Assembly (NCBI GenBank): GCA_026390815.1 | Contig: JAPLFH010000006.1 | Span: 62,001-126,000, forward strand | Length of the DNA: 64,000 bases | DNA from: Ignavibacteriales bacterium | GTDB lineage: Bacteria > Bacteroidota > Ignavibacteria > Ignavibacteriales > SURF-24 | Direction: 5' to 3' | In this document: piece after piece, positions 1 to 8,258 of the stretch | How the letters are laid out: the number at the start of each line of letters is the position of its first letter | How positions within the stretch are numbered: the first letter of the stretch is position 1 | Translations under genes and position numbers: made by a program | Notes under the pieces: generated by a model | What the model was told of the DNA's origin: nothing | Databases searched by the model: none | What the model saw: the letters and a program-made list of their open reading frames with translations, nothing else

Positions 1-174
1 GGATTAGCGGACCATCATTACGGTGTTGAAAAAATTCAAAACGAAGAACGAGTAACGAGTTCGATAAGGAAATTATCAAAAGAAGAAAGAGTTCGCGAAG
101 TTGCAAAACTTTTAAGCGGCGAAGAGATCACAACTGCAAGTCTTAAAAGCGCTAAAGAATTGATGGGAATATGA
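1..174 (+). CDS. recN: DNA repair protein RecN, C-terminal end (5' truncated by window)
   Basis: The reading frame is open from base 1 and stops with TGA at 172-174, giving the last 57 residues. The tail has a strand-forming stretch (HYGVEKIQNEERVTSSIRKL) followed by EERVREVAKLLSGEEITTASLKSAKELM. This matches the usual end of RecN, where an EERVEEIARMLGG-like helix follows the D-loop/H-loop ATPase core. RecN is an SMC-like ATPase that acts at double-strand breaks and is commonly under SOS control. The ATP-binding core lies outside the window, so the assignment rests on the tail alone. Confidence 0.8.
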   Translation, partial: GLADHHYGVEKIQNEERVTSSIRKLSKEERVREVAKLLSGEEITTASLKSAKELMGI

Positions 175-412
175 GAAAATTTATCTTGAATCATTTAATA
201 TGAAACACCAATGTTAAAACCATCTACGAAGATGATATTCTTAATAATGATTTTTGTACACACAAAAAGGGAAGATTTAAGCTTAGTGTAAAAAAAGGGA
301 TCTGGATTACATATAACGTTTTTTGTTTAAGTGATTCTAACTAAACTATTTCCACTTTACGATATAGTATATTGCAATCTGCTTCCTGACAAAAATTCTA
401 AGGGAACTAATA

Positions 413-895
413 TTGAAGAAAATAAGTTGTGGAATTTTAATATATCGCATTGAATTGAAAAAATTGAAATTGTTTCTAGTTCACCCAGGCGGTCCATTCT
501 TTAAAAACAAGGATGATGGACATTGGGGAATTCCTAAAGGTGAAGTGCATGATGGTGAAGATTATTTGATCTGTGCTTTGCGCGAAGTAAAGGAAGAAAT
601 TGGAATTGATTTTAATGGCAGAGAATTTCTACCACTTGGATCAATCATTCAAAAAAATGGCAAAGTGGTTCATGCCTGGGCTTGTGAAGAAAATTCTGAT
701 TTTAAAGTTGATAATTCCGGAAGTATGGTGGAACTTCAATGGCCCCCGCTTTTTGGTAAAAAGATTCGATTCCCGGAGATTGATCAGGCACAGTTTTTCT
801 CAGTACAGGATGCAAGGAAAAAAATAAAAGCTGCACAAATAAAATTGATTGAGAGGTTGGAACTTCATTTACAGAATCTCGGATTGTTGGAGTGA
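413..895 (+). CDS. Nudix family hydrolase
   Basis: This 160-residue protein has a complete Nudix box at residues 43-65: G43, five residues, E49, seven residues, then REVKEEIGI at 57-65. The glutamates of REVKEE bind the catalytic Mg2+ that hydrolyses nucleoside-diphosphate-linked substrates. The segment GILIYRIELKKLKLFLVHPGGP is the usual first strand pair, and FSVQDARKKIKAAQIKLIERL is the closing helix. The start is TTG at 413, with AGGGA about eight bases upstream; no in-frame ATG precedes the conserved region. The substrate cannot be read from sequence. The gene stands alone between recN and hemW with spacers on both sides. Confidence 0.88.
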   Translation: MKKISCGILIYRIELKKLKLFLVHPGGPFFKNKDDGHWGIPKGEVHDGEDYLICALREVKEEIGIDFNGREFLPLGSIIQKNGKVVHAWACEENSDFKVDNSGSMVELQWPPLFGKKIRFPEIDQAQFFSVQDARKKIKAAQIKLIERLELHLQNLGLLE

Positions 896-1062
896 TGGAA
901 AGATTAGTTTCTTGAAAAACTAAATTATACTTCATTCATTCAATAAAAATTGAATCGGAAATAAAAAGATCAAGATCAAGAGCAGAGTTATTTCTTAGTT
1001 AGCATAAGTTCGTTTGTTTACTGTTTATTTGTACTAATTTCTGATTATAGAGAGGAAATTTT

Positions 1063-2193
1063 TTGAAAGAATCCGCCTTATATGTACATATTCCATTCTG
1101 CGACCATAAATGTATTTACTGCGATTTTTATTCTATTGTTACAAAAGATAATGTTGCAAATTATCTTGGTGCAATTACAAAAGAGATAATAAATTATTCT
1201 AATGAATTTCAGAAAGGAAGAAATTTTACTTCAATATTTTTCGGCGGTGGAACACCATCGCTGATGGAACCTGATTATTTAGGTGATTTAATTTCCTGTC
1301 TTAAAAATTATTATCCTGTTTCAGATGATGCCGAAATTACTCTTGAAACTAATCCCGGTACAGTTGATAAATCAAAACTTAAAAAAATTAAGGAAGTTGG
1401 ATTTAATAGAATTAGTATTGGTGTGCAATCCTTTAATGATGATGAATTAAAATTTCTAACAAGAATACACGACAGACAATTAGCTTTAACAACAATCAAC
1501 GATGCTTCGGAAGTCGGCTTCGAAAATATTAGTATCGATTTGATTTTTAATATCCCGGGGCAAACTAAGGATATGTGGCTTAGAAATCTGGAAACAGCAG
1601 TTTCTCTGCCCATCAAACACATCTCCGCTTACAGCTTAATCCTGGAAAAAGGAACGATCTTAAATAAAATGGTTCTTGATGGTAAAGTAGAATTGCAGGA
1701 TTCTGATTATGAAGGAGAGATTTATCATTTAACTATGGATTACCTGAATAAAAAAGGATTTATCCAGTACGAAGTTTCTAATTATGCAAAAACAGGTTAT
1801 GAATGCAGACACAATAATTCTTATTGGCATTACAAAGATTATCTTTCCTTTGGTACTTCTGCGCATTCATTTATAAACGGTAAAAGATGGTGGAATTTCT
1901 CCAGCTTGAAGCATTATCTTTTAAGCATCGATGAAAAAGGTAAGGCAATGGCAAACTCAGAAATATTAACCGAAGAGCAAATGTTAAGCGAATATGTAAT
2001 GCTTGCGCTGCGCAGCGATGGACTGAATCTTAATGGGTTGAAAGAGAAATTTGGCGATAAATGGTTGAATGAAAGTATGACAAACATAAAATCACTTGAA
2101 AGAAAAGGTTTGCTTCATATTAAAAAGGATATGATAACACTTACACAAAAAGGTTACGCTTTATGTGATAAGATTCTGGAAAAGATTTTATAA
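1063..2193 (+). CDS. hemW: Radical SAM family heme chaperone HemW
   Basis: The N-terminus YVHIPFCDHKCIYCDFYS holds the HemW cluster motif C13-x3-C17-x2-C20-x-F22, which coordinates the 4Fe-4S cluster and SAM. FFGGGTPS (SAM contact), ISIGVQSFNDDELKFL and IDLIFNIPGQT follow in the order seen in the HemW/HemN superfamily. The C-terminal HemW domain is present (NSYWHYKDYLSFGTSAHSF). At 376 residues it is the HemW length, shorter than true HemN coproporphyrinogen dehydrogenases (about 450) and lacking their longer N-terminus. HemW is a cytoplasmic heme-binding insertase, long misannotated as an oxidase. The start is TTG at 1063, preceded by AGAGGAAA. Confidence 0.9.
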   Translation: MKESALYVHIPFCDHKCIYCDFYSIVTKDNVANYLGAITKEIINYSNEFQKGRNFTSIFFGGGTPSLMEPDYLGDLISCLKNYYPVSDDAEITLETNPGTVDKSKLKKIKEVGFNRISIGVQSFNDDELKFLTRIHDRQLALTTINDASEVGFENISIDLIFNIPGQTKDMWLRNLETAVSLPIKHISAYSLILEKGTILNKMVLDGKVELQDSDYEGEIYHLTMDYLNKKGFIQYEVSNYAKTGYECRHNNSYWHYKDYLSFGTSAHSFINGKRWWNFSSLKHYLLSIDEKGKAMANSEILTEEQMLSEYVMLALRSDGLNLNGLKEKFGDKWLNESMTNIKSLERKGLLHIKKDMITLTQKGYALCDKILEKIL

Positions 2194-2265
2194 GAACTAA
2201 GAGTTTAAAATTATTACCATTTACTATATTTTTGAAACTAATTTGATGCATTTATTTGTTTTGAT

Positions 2266-2279
2266 TTTGTATTTACAAA
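2266..2279. promoter_or_regulatory. Inverted repeat upstream of osmC-like gene, possible operator
   Basis: TTTGTA and TACAAA are separated by two bases, a 14-bp perfect palindrome, 22 bases before the ATG of the OsmC-family gene. Its placement near the expected promoter is suggestive of a stress-regulator site. It does not match a consensus I can name, and short AT-rich palindromes arise by chance in this DNA. Confidence 0.3.
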
Positions 2280-2301
2280 CAAAATAATTTGGAGGATCTT
2301 A

Positions 2302-2730
2302 ATGCCTATTCGTAAAGCAACAGCAATTTGGAATGGTGACTTGTTAAAAGGTGATGGCACTTTAAAAACTGAAACAGGCACCGTTAATAGTAAATATTCA
2401 TTCACTTCAAGATTTGAAGAAGGAGTTGGTACTAATCCGGAAGAACTGATTGCAGCAGCACACGCGGGATGTTTTTCTATGGCACTATCCGGTGGATTAG
2501 CAAAAGCAGGGTTTACTGAAATAAAAATTACTACTGAAGATAAAGTGTACATTGAAAAGGGAAGTGATGGATTTTCCATTACAAAGATAGAAGTTTTTAC
2601 TGAAGTAGAAGCACAAGGAATTGATGAAGCTAAATTCCAGGAAATTGCGGATGCAACAAAAAAAAGCTGTCCGGTTTCCAGGGTGTTGACTGGTACAGAA
2701 ATAATACTTCATGCAAAATTAAAAGTATAA
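2302..2730 (+). CDS. OsmC family peroxiredoxin
   Basis: This 142-residue protein carries the two redox cysteines of the OsmC/Ohr superfamily: C57 in AAAHAGCFSMAL and C123 in KKSCPVSR. It opens with KATAIWNGDLLKGDGTL, typical of the OsmC subgroup rather than Ohr. These small dimeric enzymes reduce organic hydroperoxides in the cytoplasm. The ATG is preceded by TTTGGAGGATCTTA, a strong ribosome binding site. A perfect TTTGTA-TT-TACAAA inverted repeat lies just upstream at 2266-2279 and could be an operator (inference). The gene is convergent with the kynurenine monooxygenase-like gene and shares a terminator hairpin with it. Confidence 0.9.
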   Translation: MPIRKATAIWNGDLLKGDGTLKTETGTVNSKYSFTSRFEEGVGTNPEELIAAAHAGCFSMALSGGLAKAGFTEIKITTEDKVYIEKGSDGFSITKIEVFTEVEAQGIDEAKFQEIADATKKSCPVSRVLTGTEIILHAKLKV

Positions 2731-2740
2731 ACTATTGTTA

Positions 2741-2761
2741 GGGCGAATCAATTATTCGCCC
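2741..2761. terminator. Bidirectional terminator hairpin between convergent genes
   Basis: GGGCGAAT, a five-base loop CAATT, then ATTCGCCC form a perfect 8-bp GC-rich stem, the only GC-rich patch in the spacer. It sits between the stop of the OsmC-family gene and the stop of the minus-strand monooxygenase gene, six bases from the latter. A/T-rich runs flank it on both sides, but neither side has a long U tract, so it may be a weak or bidirectional terminator. Confidence 0.65.
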
Positions 2762-2766
2762 ATACT

Positions 2767-4158
2767 TTAAGTTACTACTTCAACCGGAGATAATTCTGAT
2801 AAGTAATTTTCAATCGTTTCCTTTAGGCAATTGCCGGATAAGTTAGCAATATTATCATGGGACCGGACAATGTCATCCAAAATTTTATCCTGTCTTTCTT
2901 TTATCTTAATAACTTTTGCCAGCGGTGTATGTGTAAAAGCAATTAGCACATAGGATGGTGTCCACTTTCCAGTGAACAGTTCCCAAATTTTTCTTTCTAA
3001 TTCCCACTTCAACTGATAAGTATGATCCGGACTGGCTCCGATGCTGTTAAAGTTGTTAAATGATAATTCTGCCATCGCATCTGTATCTGGCTTTCTAAGC
3101 GGACTGTACATTTCAAAAGTTCTGGTGAAATCAAGGTTATTCTTTTTTAACAAATTTATAAAAAAAGTACAATCTTCAAAACCAATGTTCATTCCCATTC
3201 CATAAAAAGGAAGAATTGCATGACTTGCATCCCCTATTAGTAGAACTTTGTCTTTATAATTCCAGGGTGAGCCATTTACTGTTGTTAATGTAGAAGCAGG
3301 ATTCTTGAAATAATCCTCCTTCAAATTTGGCATAAGAGGAATGACATCCGGAAAATTTGAATTAAAATACTGCATTAAAGTTGCCTCACTGTTTATTGCT
3401 GCAAGTGAGTTTTCACCATCTAACGGCAGGAATAATGTACAGACAAATTCTTTTTCTATAGTTGGGAATGCAACAAGAACTCCATCTTTTCTGGGCCAGG
3501 AATGAAGCGAATTACCATGAAGTGCAAAATCACCTAATTGATTAGCAGGTATTTGTAATTCCTTATAACCATAAGAAAGAGTTGTTCGTGTAAAGTTTAA
3601 CAGACCCTTATTAGTAAGCAATTCGCATACATTTGAGAAAATACCATCAGTACCAAAAATTCTTGTATAATTTTTTTGGATTGATTGATCAGTTTTAATA
3701 TCCTTTAAAAAAATATCACCGGTATCTGGATTTAAATTAACACATTCATGCTCAAAATAAATGTTCACCTTTCCGGTTGCCATTGCAGCATTAATAAGAG
3801 TAATGTTAAGATATTTTCTATTTATGGTATTGATGGCTTGCGTGCCATCTCCATACTTGTATGTTTGTATTGTCCCATCACATAAATGAACCATTCGACT
3901 ATGTTTTGGATTTGCATTTTTCCTTACCTCATCATAAATCCCAGCCTGTTTTAATGCTTTCCAACCTCTTGCAGAAATAGACATTGCTATAGTTCTACCG
4001 CGTGTTAGAGTATCTTGTCTTGGATCTTTTCTTTTATCAAAAATATCAATGTCAAATCCAAGTTGAGTTAAAAGAATTGATAGTAAAGAACCAACCAAGC
4101 CGGAGCCAACTATGCAAATCTTTTCTTTACCATTATTATGGAATTCGTCAGTAACCAT
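2767..4158 (-). CDS. kmo: FAD-dependent monooxygenase, kynurenine 3-monooxygenase-like
   Basis: This 463-residue flavoprotein monooxygenase has the Rossmann dinucleotide motif ICIVGSGLVGSLLSILL at residues 14-30. RGRTIAMSISARGWKAL corresponds to the AGRSINLALSxRGxxAL signature that marks kynurenine 3-monooxygenase among class A flavin hydroxylases. The second FAD motif LLIGDASHAILPFYGMGMN lies in the C-terminal half, and the segment ending near SFNNFNSIG fits the KMO tail. KMO converts L-kynurenine to 3-hydroxykynurenine with NADPH and O2. The start is the ATG at 4158, seven bases after GAGGG; an upstream in-frame extension has no ribosome binding site. No other kynurenine-pathway gene is in the window. 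It is one of only two minus-strand genes. Confidence 0.78.
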   Translation of the reverse strand: MVTDEFHNNGKEKICIVGSGLVGSLLSILLTQLGFDIDIFDKRKDPRQDTLTRGRTIAMSISARGWKALKQAGIYDEVRKNANPKHSRMVHLCDGTIQTYKYGDGTQAINTINRKYLNITLINAAMATGKVNIYFEHECVNLNPDTGDIFLKDIKTDQSIQKNYTRIFGTDGIFSNVCELLTNKGLLNFTRTTLSYGYKELQIPANQLGDFALHGNSLHSWPRKDGVLVAFPTIEKEFVCTLFLPLDGENSLAAINSEATLMQYFNSNFPDVIPLMPNLKEDYFKNPASTLTTVNGSPWNYKDKVLLIGDASHAILPFYGMGMNIGFEDCTFFINLLKKNNLDFTRTFEMYSPLRKPDTDAMAELSFNNFNSIGASPDHTYQLKWELERKIWELFTGKWTPSYVLIAFTHTPLAKVIKIKERQDKILDDIVRSHDNIANLSGNCLKETIENYLSELSPVEVVT

Positions 4159-4494
4159 TTTCATCCCTCGCTTTATATATCCGTTTAAACTGTTTGATCT
4201 TTTAAAAGTTAAATAAAATTTCACGATGCGTGTTTCATTGCCCTTTACTTAAAATATAATAGTATCAGGTAGAAAAGCAAAATATTTTAATAGTTTGATT
4301 CTTGATTTTACAGTTTTGTGATTTTTACCACTTTTGTCTGAAACGATGAAGTTATTTACTCAAAATAATTGTTTCGTTTTTCCAACCCGGTTGTAGTGGT
4401 GGCTTTTAAGATTAAGAACTGAATCATAATATTTGTATTTTAGCATTGCCTTTTAATACTGTAATGTTTTAATGAAGTTCATTAAGGAAGTTTT
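4159..4494. other. Divergent intergenic region, 336 bp
   Basis: This AT-rich spacer separates the divergent monooxygenase and propeller-protein genes and must hold both promoters. No convincing -35/-10 pair was found. An imperfect hairpin can form near 4335-4375 (GAAAC...GTTTC with inner TTATT/AATAA), but it is weak. No small ORF with a ribosome binding site was seen. Confidence 0.5.
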
Positions 4495-5442
4495 ATGAAA
4501 CAAATAATCGCACTTTTTTTACTTTTCCATACACTGGAAGTTTTCGCTCAAACAATAACCCCGATTGGACAGCCCCAATTGCTTTTTTCCAATAACGGGG
4601 AAACTTTTATTTCACCAAAATTTTCTGTTGATGGAAAGAATTTAGCATTTACTAAAGAAAATTTCCTCGGAATTTATGTTTATAATTTTCAAAATAAATC
4701 AACTAAACAAATAACTGATGAACCAGCCGCCGGTTACGGATATTCCTGGTCAGCAGATTCCAAATCAATATTAGCGAGAGTTAGCAGATTTGAGGATAAG
4801 AAAGAAATTAGTGCTGTTAAACTCTTCCAAATTGATGAAATGGTTGAAAAAATACTAATAGATTATCGTTCTTCTACTTCAGGTTTACCAAGATTCATTT
4901 CCTCTGATAGACAAATTATGTTCCCTGGCAAAAATAAAATGGAAATTATTAACACTGGAATCAAAAATTCCAACCTGGGAAAATCAATTTTCCCAGATAA
5001 AGAATTATGGCAGGAAGGCACAGAAATATATTACGGTAATCCTTTAACAAATGAATTTGTAAAACTTGATCCAATTCCTGGTGCTCAATACATTAATCTC
5101 GTTTTATCACCCGATAAAACAAAAGCTGCATTTGAGGTTTATGGCGGGAATATGTTTTCAATGAATATTTCTGGAATCGGTTTAATTGATTTAGGAAAAG
5201 GAGAAAGACCACAATGGTCGCCGGAAAGCAATTATTTAGTTTATATGAATACACAAGATGATGGTCACCAGTTTTTAGCTTCAGATATATTTACAATAAA
5301 GAGCGATGGAACGGAAAAAACTCAAATCACTTTTTCTGATGATATGATCGAGATGAATCCTTGCTGGGCTCCGGATGGAAGAAGGATTGCTTTTAATGAT
5401 ATGAAAAGCGGCTCGATTTATCTAATTGAAATTACCAGATAA
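4495..5442 (+). CDS. Secreted TolB-like beta-propeller protein (PD40 repeats)
   Basis: A signal peptide (MKQIIALFLLFHTLEVFAQ) is followed by about 295 residues containing PD40/TolB-type blades: FSVDGKNLAFTKEN, YSWSADSKSILARVS, LSPDKTKAAFEVYGG, PQWSPESNYLVYMN and CWAPDGRRIAFNDM. The repeated (S/A)(P/A)DG(R/K)-x-(I/L)AF pattern marks this fold. It should be periplasmic or surface-exposed. It is not TolB itself, since no TolA, TolR or Pal gene is nearby. The next gene, a secreted cell-wall amidase, starts 20 bases downstream, so the two are probably co-transcribed. GGAAG precedes the ATG. Exact function unknown. Confidence 0.78.
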   Translation: MKQIIALFLLFHTLEVFAQTITPIGQPQLLFSNNGETFISPKFSVDGKNLAFTKENFLGIYVYNFQNKSTKQITDEPAAGYGYSWSADSKSILARVSRFEDKKEISAVKLFQIDEMVEKILIDYRSSTSGLPRFISSDRQIMFPGKNKMEIINTGIKNSNLGKSIFPDKELWQEGTEIYYGNPLTNEFVKLDPIPGAQYINLVLSPDKTKAAFEVYGGNMFSMNISGIGLIDLGKGERPQWSPESNYLVYMNTQDDGHQFLASDIFTIKSDGTEKTQITFSDDMIEMNPCWAPDGRRIAFNDMKSGSIYLIEITR

Positions 5443-5462
5443 CTTACTTAAGGAATATTGAA

Positions 5463-7952
5463 ATGAAGTTTTTATATAAATTATTGTTTATCAAATTTGT
5501 TCTGATTAGTTCCTTATTTGCACAGGTAACAGGTTTGAGCGGCTGGAATATCTTTTTGGATCCTGGACACAGCCAGAATGAAAATATGGGTGTTTATAAT
5601 CTTTCGGAAGCAAAAAAGAATCTTAGAGTGGCGATTTATCTCCGCGATTTATTATTAAATACAACTGATATTGACACAGTTTATTTATCGCGCACAAACG
5701 ATCAGGAGAGTGTTGGTTTAAGTCAAAGATCAAGCTTAGCAAATCAGCTAAATACACAATGGTACCATTCAATCCATAGCGATGCAGGAGATCCTAATTC
5801 TACAAATACACTTTTATTATGGGGCATGTATTACAACGGAACGGAAAAAGTTCCTAATGGTGGAATGGCAATGAGTGATATTATGGTAAAACTACTTACA
5901 GATGCCATGCGATGTAAAACATCCGGTTCGATTGGTGATTGTCATTTTTATGGTGCGTGTACACAAGATTGGATTGGTCCATATCTCCACGTAAACAGAG
6001 AAACAATCATGCCTTCGGAATTAAGTGAAGCCGGTTATCATACAAATCCAGGGCAGAACCAACTTAATATGAATGCTGAATACAAGAAACTTCAAGCTTA
6101 TTCTTTGTACTGGTCAATCCTTGATTACCATAAAATAGCCCGTCCACAAGTGGGCATCTGTGCTGGAATAATTTCTGACCTTGAATCAGGATTGGCAATA
6201 AACGGTGCCGTTATAAAGATTGGCGATAAAATTTACACAACTGATACCTACGAATCGGTTTTTAAAAATTATAGTAATGATCCAACTCAATTAAGAAATG
6301 GTTTTTACTTTGTTGAAAGTTTGCCAAACGATTCAGTTCTGGTAGAAGTTCAGGCAGATGGTTACATTAATTCTTCTACAAAAGTTTATATCAAAAACGA
6401 TTTTTTTACCTTCAAAGATATCAAGCTGGTATCATTCACTCCACCTGTGGTTTTATCGGTTATACCTGCGGCTGACTCAATCTACCCCGGTAAGGATAAC
6501 ATAATAATTCAATTTAGTCGCCCAATGAACACATCATCTGTTGAAAGCAGTTTAACGATGCAGCCTTCTGGTTTCATTTCATTTGTATGGAGCGATGGAG
6601 ATAAAAAATTAACAATTAAAACTGACAGTCTGAAATACAATTTAAACTATTCGTTTACTGTTTCTGGAAATTCTACTGATAAATATGATCATCCTTTTGA
6701 TGGAAACATTGATGGAATAGGTGGAGATGATTTTTCATTTTCGGTTACAACAAAAGTTCAGGATAGTTTTCCACCAGTAATTATTGATGTTCGACCAGCA
6801 TCCACCGATATGGAAATTGAAGCACAACCGATCATTTCCGTTTCTTTTAATGAACCACTTAGTACAGCAGGATTATCCGGCAAGATAAAAATTGTTAAAA
6901 GTTCCGATCAATCAACAGTAGCCGGAGTGTTAAAATATTTCGTGGTTGGCGAAAAAAGTGTGCTTCAATTTTTCCCGACTTCCGAATTACTACGGGGTGA
7001 AGCTTATGAAATAATCGTTTCTCCAAATGTTAGTGATGTATATGGAAATGAAATTCAGAGTGAAAGTAAATTTATTTTTAAACCTGCCTGGTATTTTATG
7101 GGTTCAACAATAATTGAAAACTTTGACGGTGCTTTTCTTACAAATTGGTGGCAGCCTCAGCAAAGCGGCACCACAAGTGGAATTCTAACATCGGAAACTA
7201 ACTTCAATGCCGATAAAAAAATATTTAACTATGTAACCAAAAGTACCCAAAGCATGTGCTTTAATTATGGATGGGACACTTCTGCAAATGAATGGATAAT
7301 CCGTGAATATCTATCTGGTGGGACACCTAAAAGTGTTCAATTCGATTCGTTCGGCAATTTCTTACAGGTTTATGTTTTTGGTGATGGAAATGGAAATAAA
7401 GTTAGATTTTGCGTGAATGATAATGTTGGTGGCGCAACCAGTACATATGAAGTTAGCAAATGGTACAAAGTTGATTGGATCGGCTGGAAATTAATCCAAT
7501 GGAATTTAACTCAGGATTCTCTGGGAACCTGGATTGGCAACGGTAGTTTGGATGGAAAGTTGAGGTTTGATAGTTTCCAAATGACTTATACTCCAGGCAG
7601 CACAAATACCGGCACATATTATTTTGATGATTTGAGAATAGTAAAAAAGGCATGGACAGGTGTTGATGATAATGAATTAGCTTTACCATCAAAATTTTTA
7701 TTAAAGCAGAATTATCCAAATCCATTTAATCCAACTACGATTATCAGGTATCAGCTGCCGGAAAATTCATTTATAACATTAAAGATTTTCGACGTATTGG
7801 GGAGGGAAGTATCAACTTTGGTTGAAGGAAATAAGCAAGCAGGAAGTTATAGTATTAGCTTTGAAGCTAATTCGTTACCGAGTGGAATTTACATTTATCA
7901 ATTGAAGGCGGAAAAATTTTCTGATAGTAAAAAAATGTTGTTGATCCGGTAA
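5463..7952 (+). CDS. T9SS-exported N-acetylmuramoyl-L-alanine amidase, multidomain
   Basis: This 829-residue protein has a signal peptide (1-20) and an amidase_3 catalytic domain (about 25-225) with Zn ligands H36 (DPGH), E49 (SEAKKN) and H105 (HSIHSDAG). A catalytic glutamate lies in PSELSEAGYHTN at about 185-193. A carboxypeptidase-regulatory-like fold (GVCAG-type start near 230), two SbsA/Big_5-like Ig domains (SVIPAADS and DVRPAST starts) and a jelly-roll-like segment follow. The end is a T9SS type A sorting domain (LLKQNYPNPFNPTTIIRYQL to the final MLLIR). The family cleaves the amide between MurNAc and L-Ala of peptidoglycan. The sorting tail implies export across the outer membrane, so the target may be other cells or shed wall (inference). 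Confidence 0.88.
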   Translation: MKFLYKLLFIKFVLISSLFAQVTGLSGWNIFLDPGHSQNENMGVYNLSEAKKNLRVAIYLRDLLLNTTDIDTVYLSRTNDQESVGLSQRSSLANQLNTQWYHSIHSDAGDPNSTNTLLLWGMYYNGTEKVPNGGMAMSDIMVKLLTDAMRCKTSGSIGDCHFYGACTQDWIGPYLHVNRETIMPSELSEAGYHTNPGQNQLNMNAEYKKLQAYSLYWSILDYHKIARPQVGICAGIISDLESGLAINGAVIKIGDKIYTTDTYESVFKNYSNDPTQLRNGFYFVESLPNDSVLVEVQADGYINSSTKVYIKNDFFTFKDIKLVSFTPPVVLSVIPAADSIYPGKDNIIIQFSRPMNTSSVESSLTMQPSGFISFVWSDGDKKLTIKTDSLKYNLNYSFTVSGNSTDKYDHPFDGNIDGIGGDDFSFSVTTKVQDSFPPVIIDVRPASTDMEIEAQPIISVSFNEPLSTAGLSGKIKIVKSSDQSTVAGVLKYFVVGEKSVLQFFPTSELLRGEAYEIIVSPNVSDVYGNEIQSESKFIFKPAWYFMGSTIIENFDGAFLTNWWQPQQSGTTSGILTSETNFNADKKIFNYVTKSTQSMCFNYGWDTSANEWIIREYLSGGTPKSVQFDSFGNFLQVYVFGDGNGNKVRFCVNDNVGGATSTYEVSKWYKVDWIGWKLIQWNLTQDSLGTWIGNGSLDGKLRFDSFQMTYTPGSTNTGTYYFDDLRIVKKAWTGVDDNELALPSKFLLKQNYPNPFNPTTIIRYQLPENSFITLKIFDVLGREVSTLVEGNKQAGSYSISFEANSLPSGIYIYQLKAEKFSDSKKMLLIR

Positions 7953-8258
7953 TAAGTATACAAATACCTTGCTAATCGAAATAATTATTTATCGTTTATA
8001 AATTACAATTATTTTGCGATAATAAAATTGTAATTGATTCAGGTAGATTGGCAAACAGAAAATATTTTTATACATCAACAACGGAGATTTTAATAAAATT
8101 AATAAATTCAATTTAAATACTTCTTTAAATGCTGCAAATATGAATTTTAAGTATATAAATAACAATCTTCTTTAATAACTATCCAAGATTTTTATTAAAT
8201 TTGTCTCCGCTTAAATCAAAGTTATAAACCAGTGTCATTTTTAAAGTAGAATTATTTT
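7953..8258. other. Intergenic region, 306 bp, with a 10-bp inverted repeat
   Basis: This is an AT-rich spacer between two T9SS substrate genes. AATTACAATT at 8001-8010 and AATTGTAATT at 8026-8035 form a perfect 10-bp stem around a 15-base loop, about 50 bases after the amidase stop. It may act as a 3' end structure, but no U tract follows. No ORF or clear promoter motif was recognised. Confidence 0.45.
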
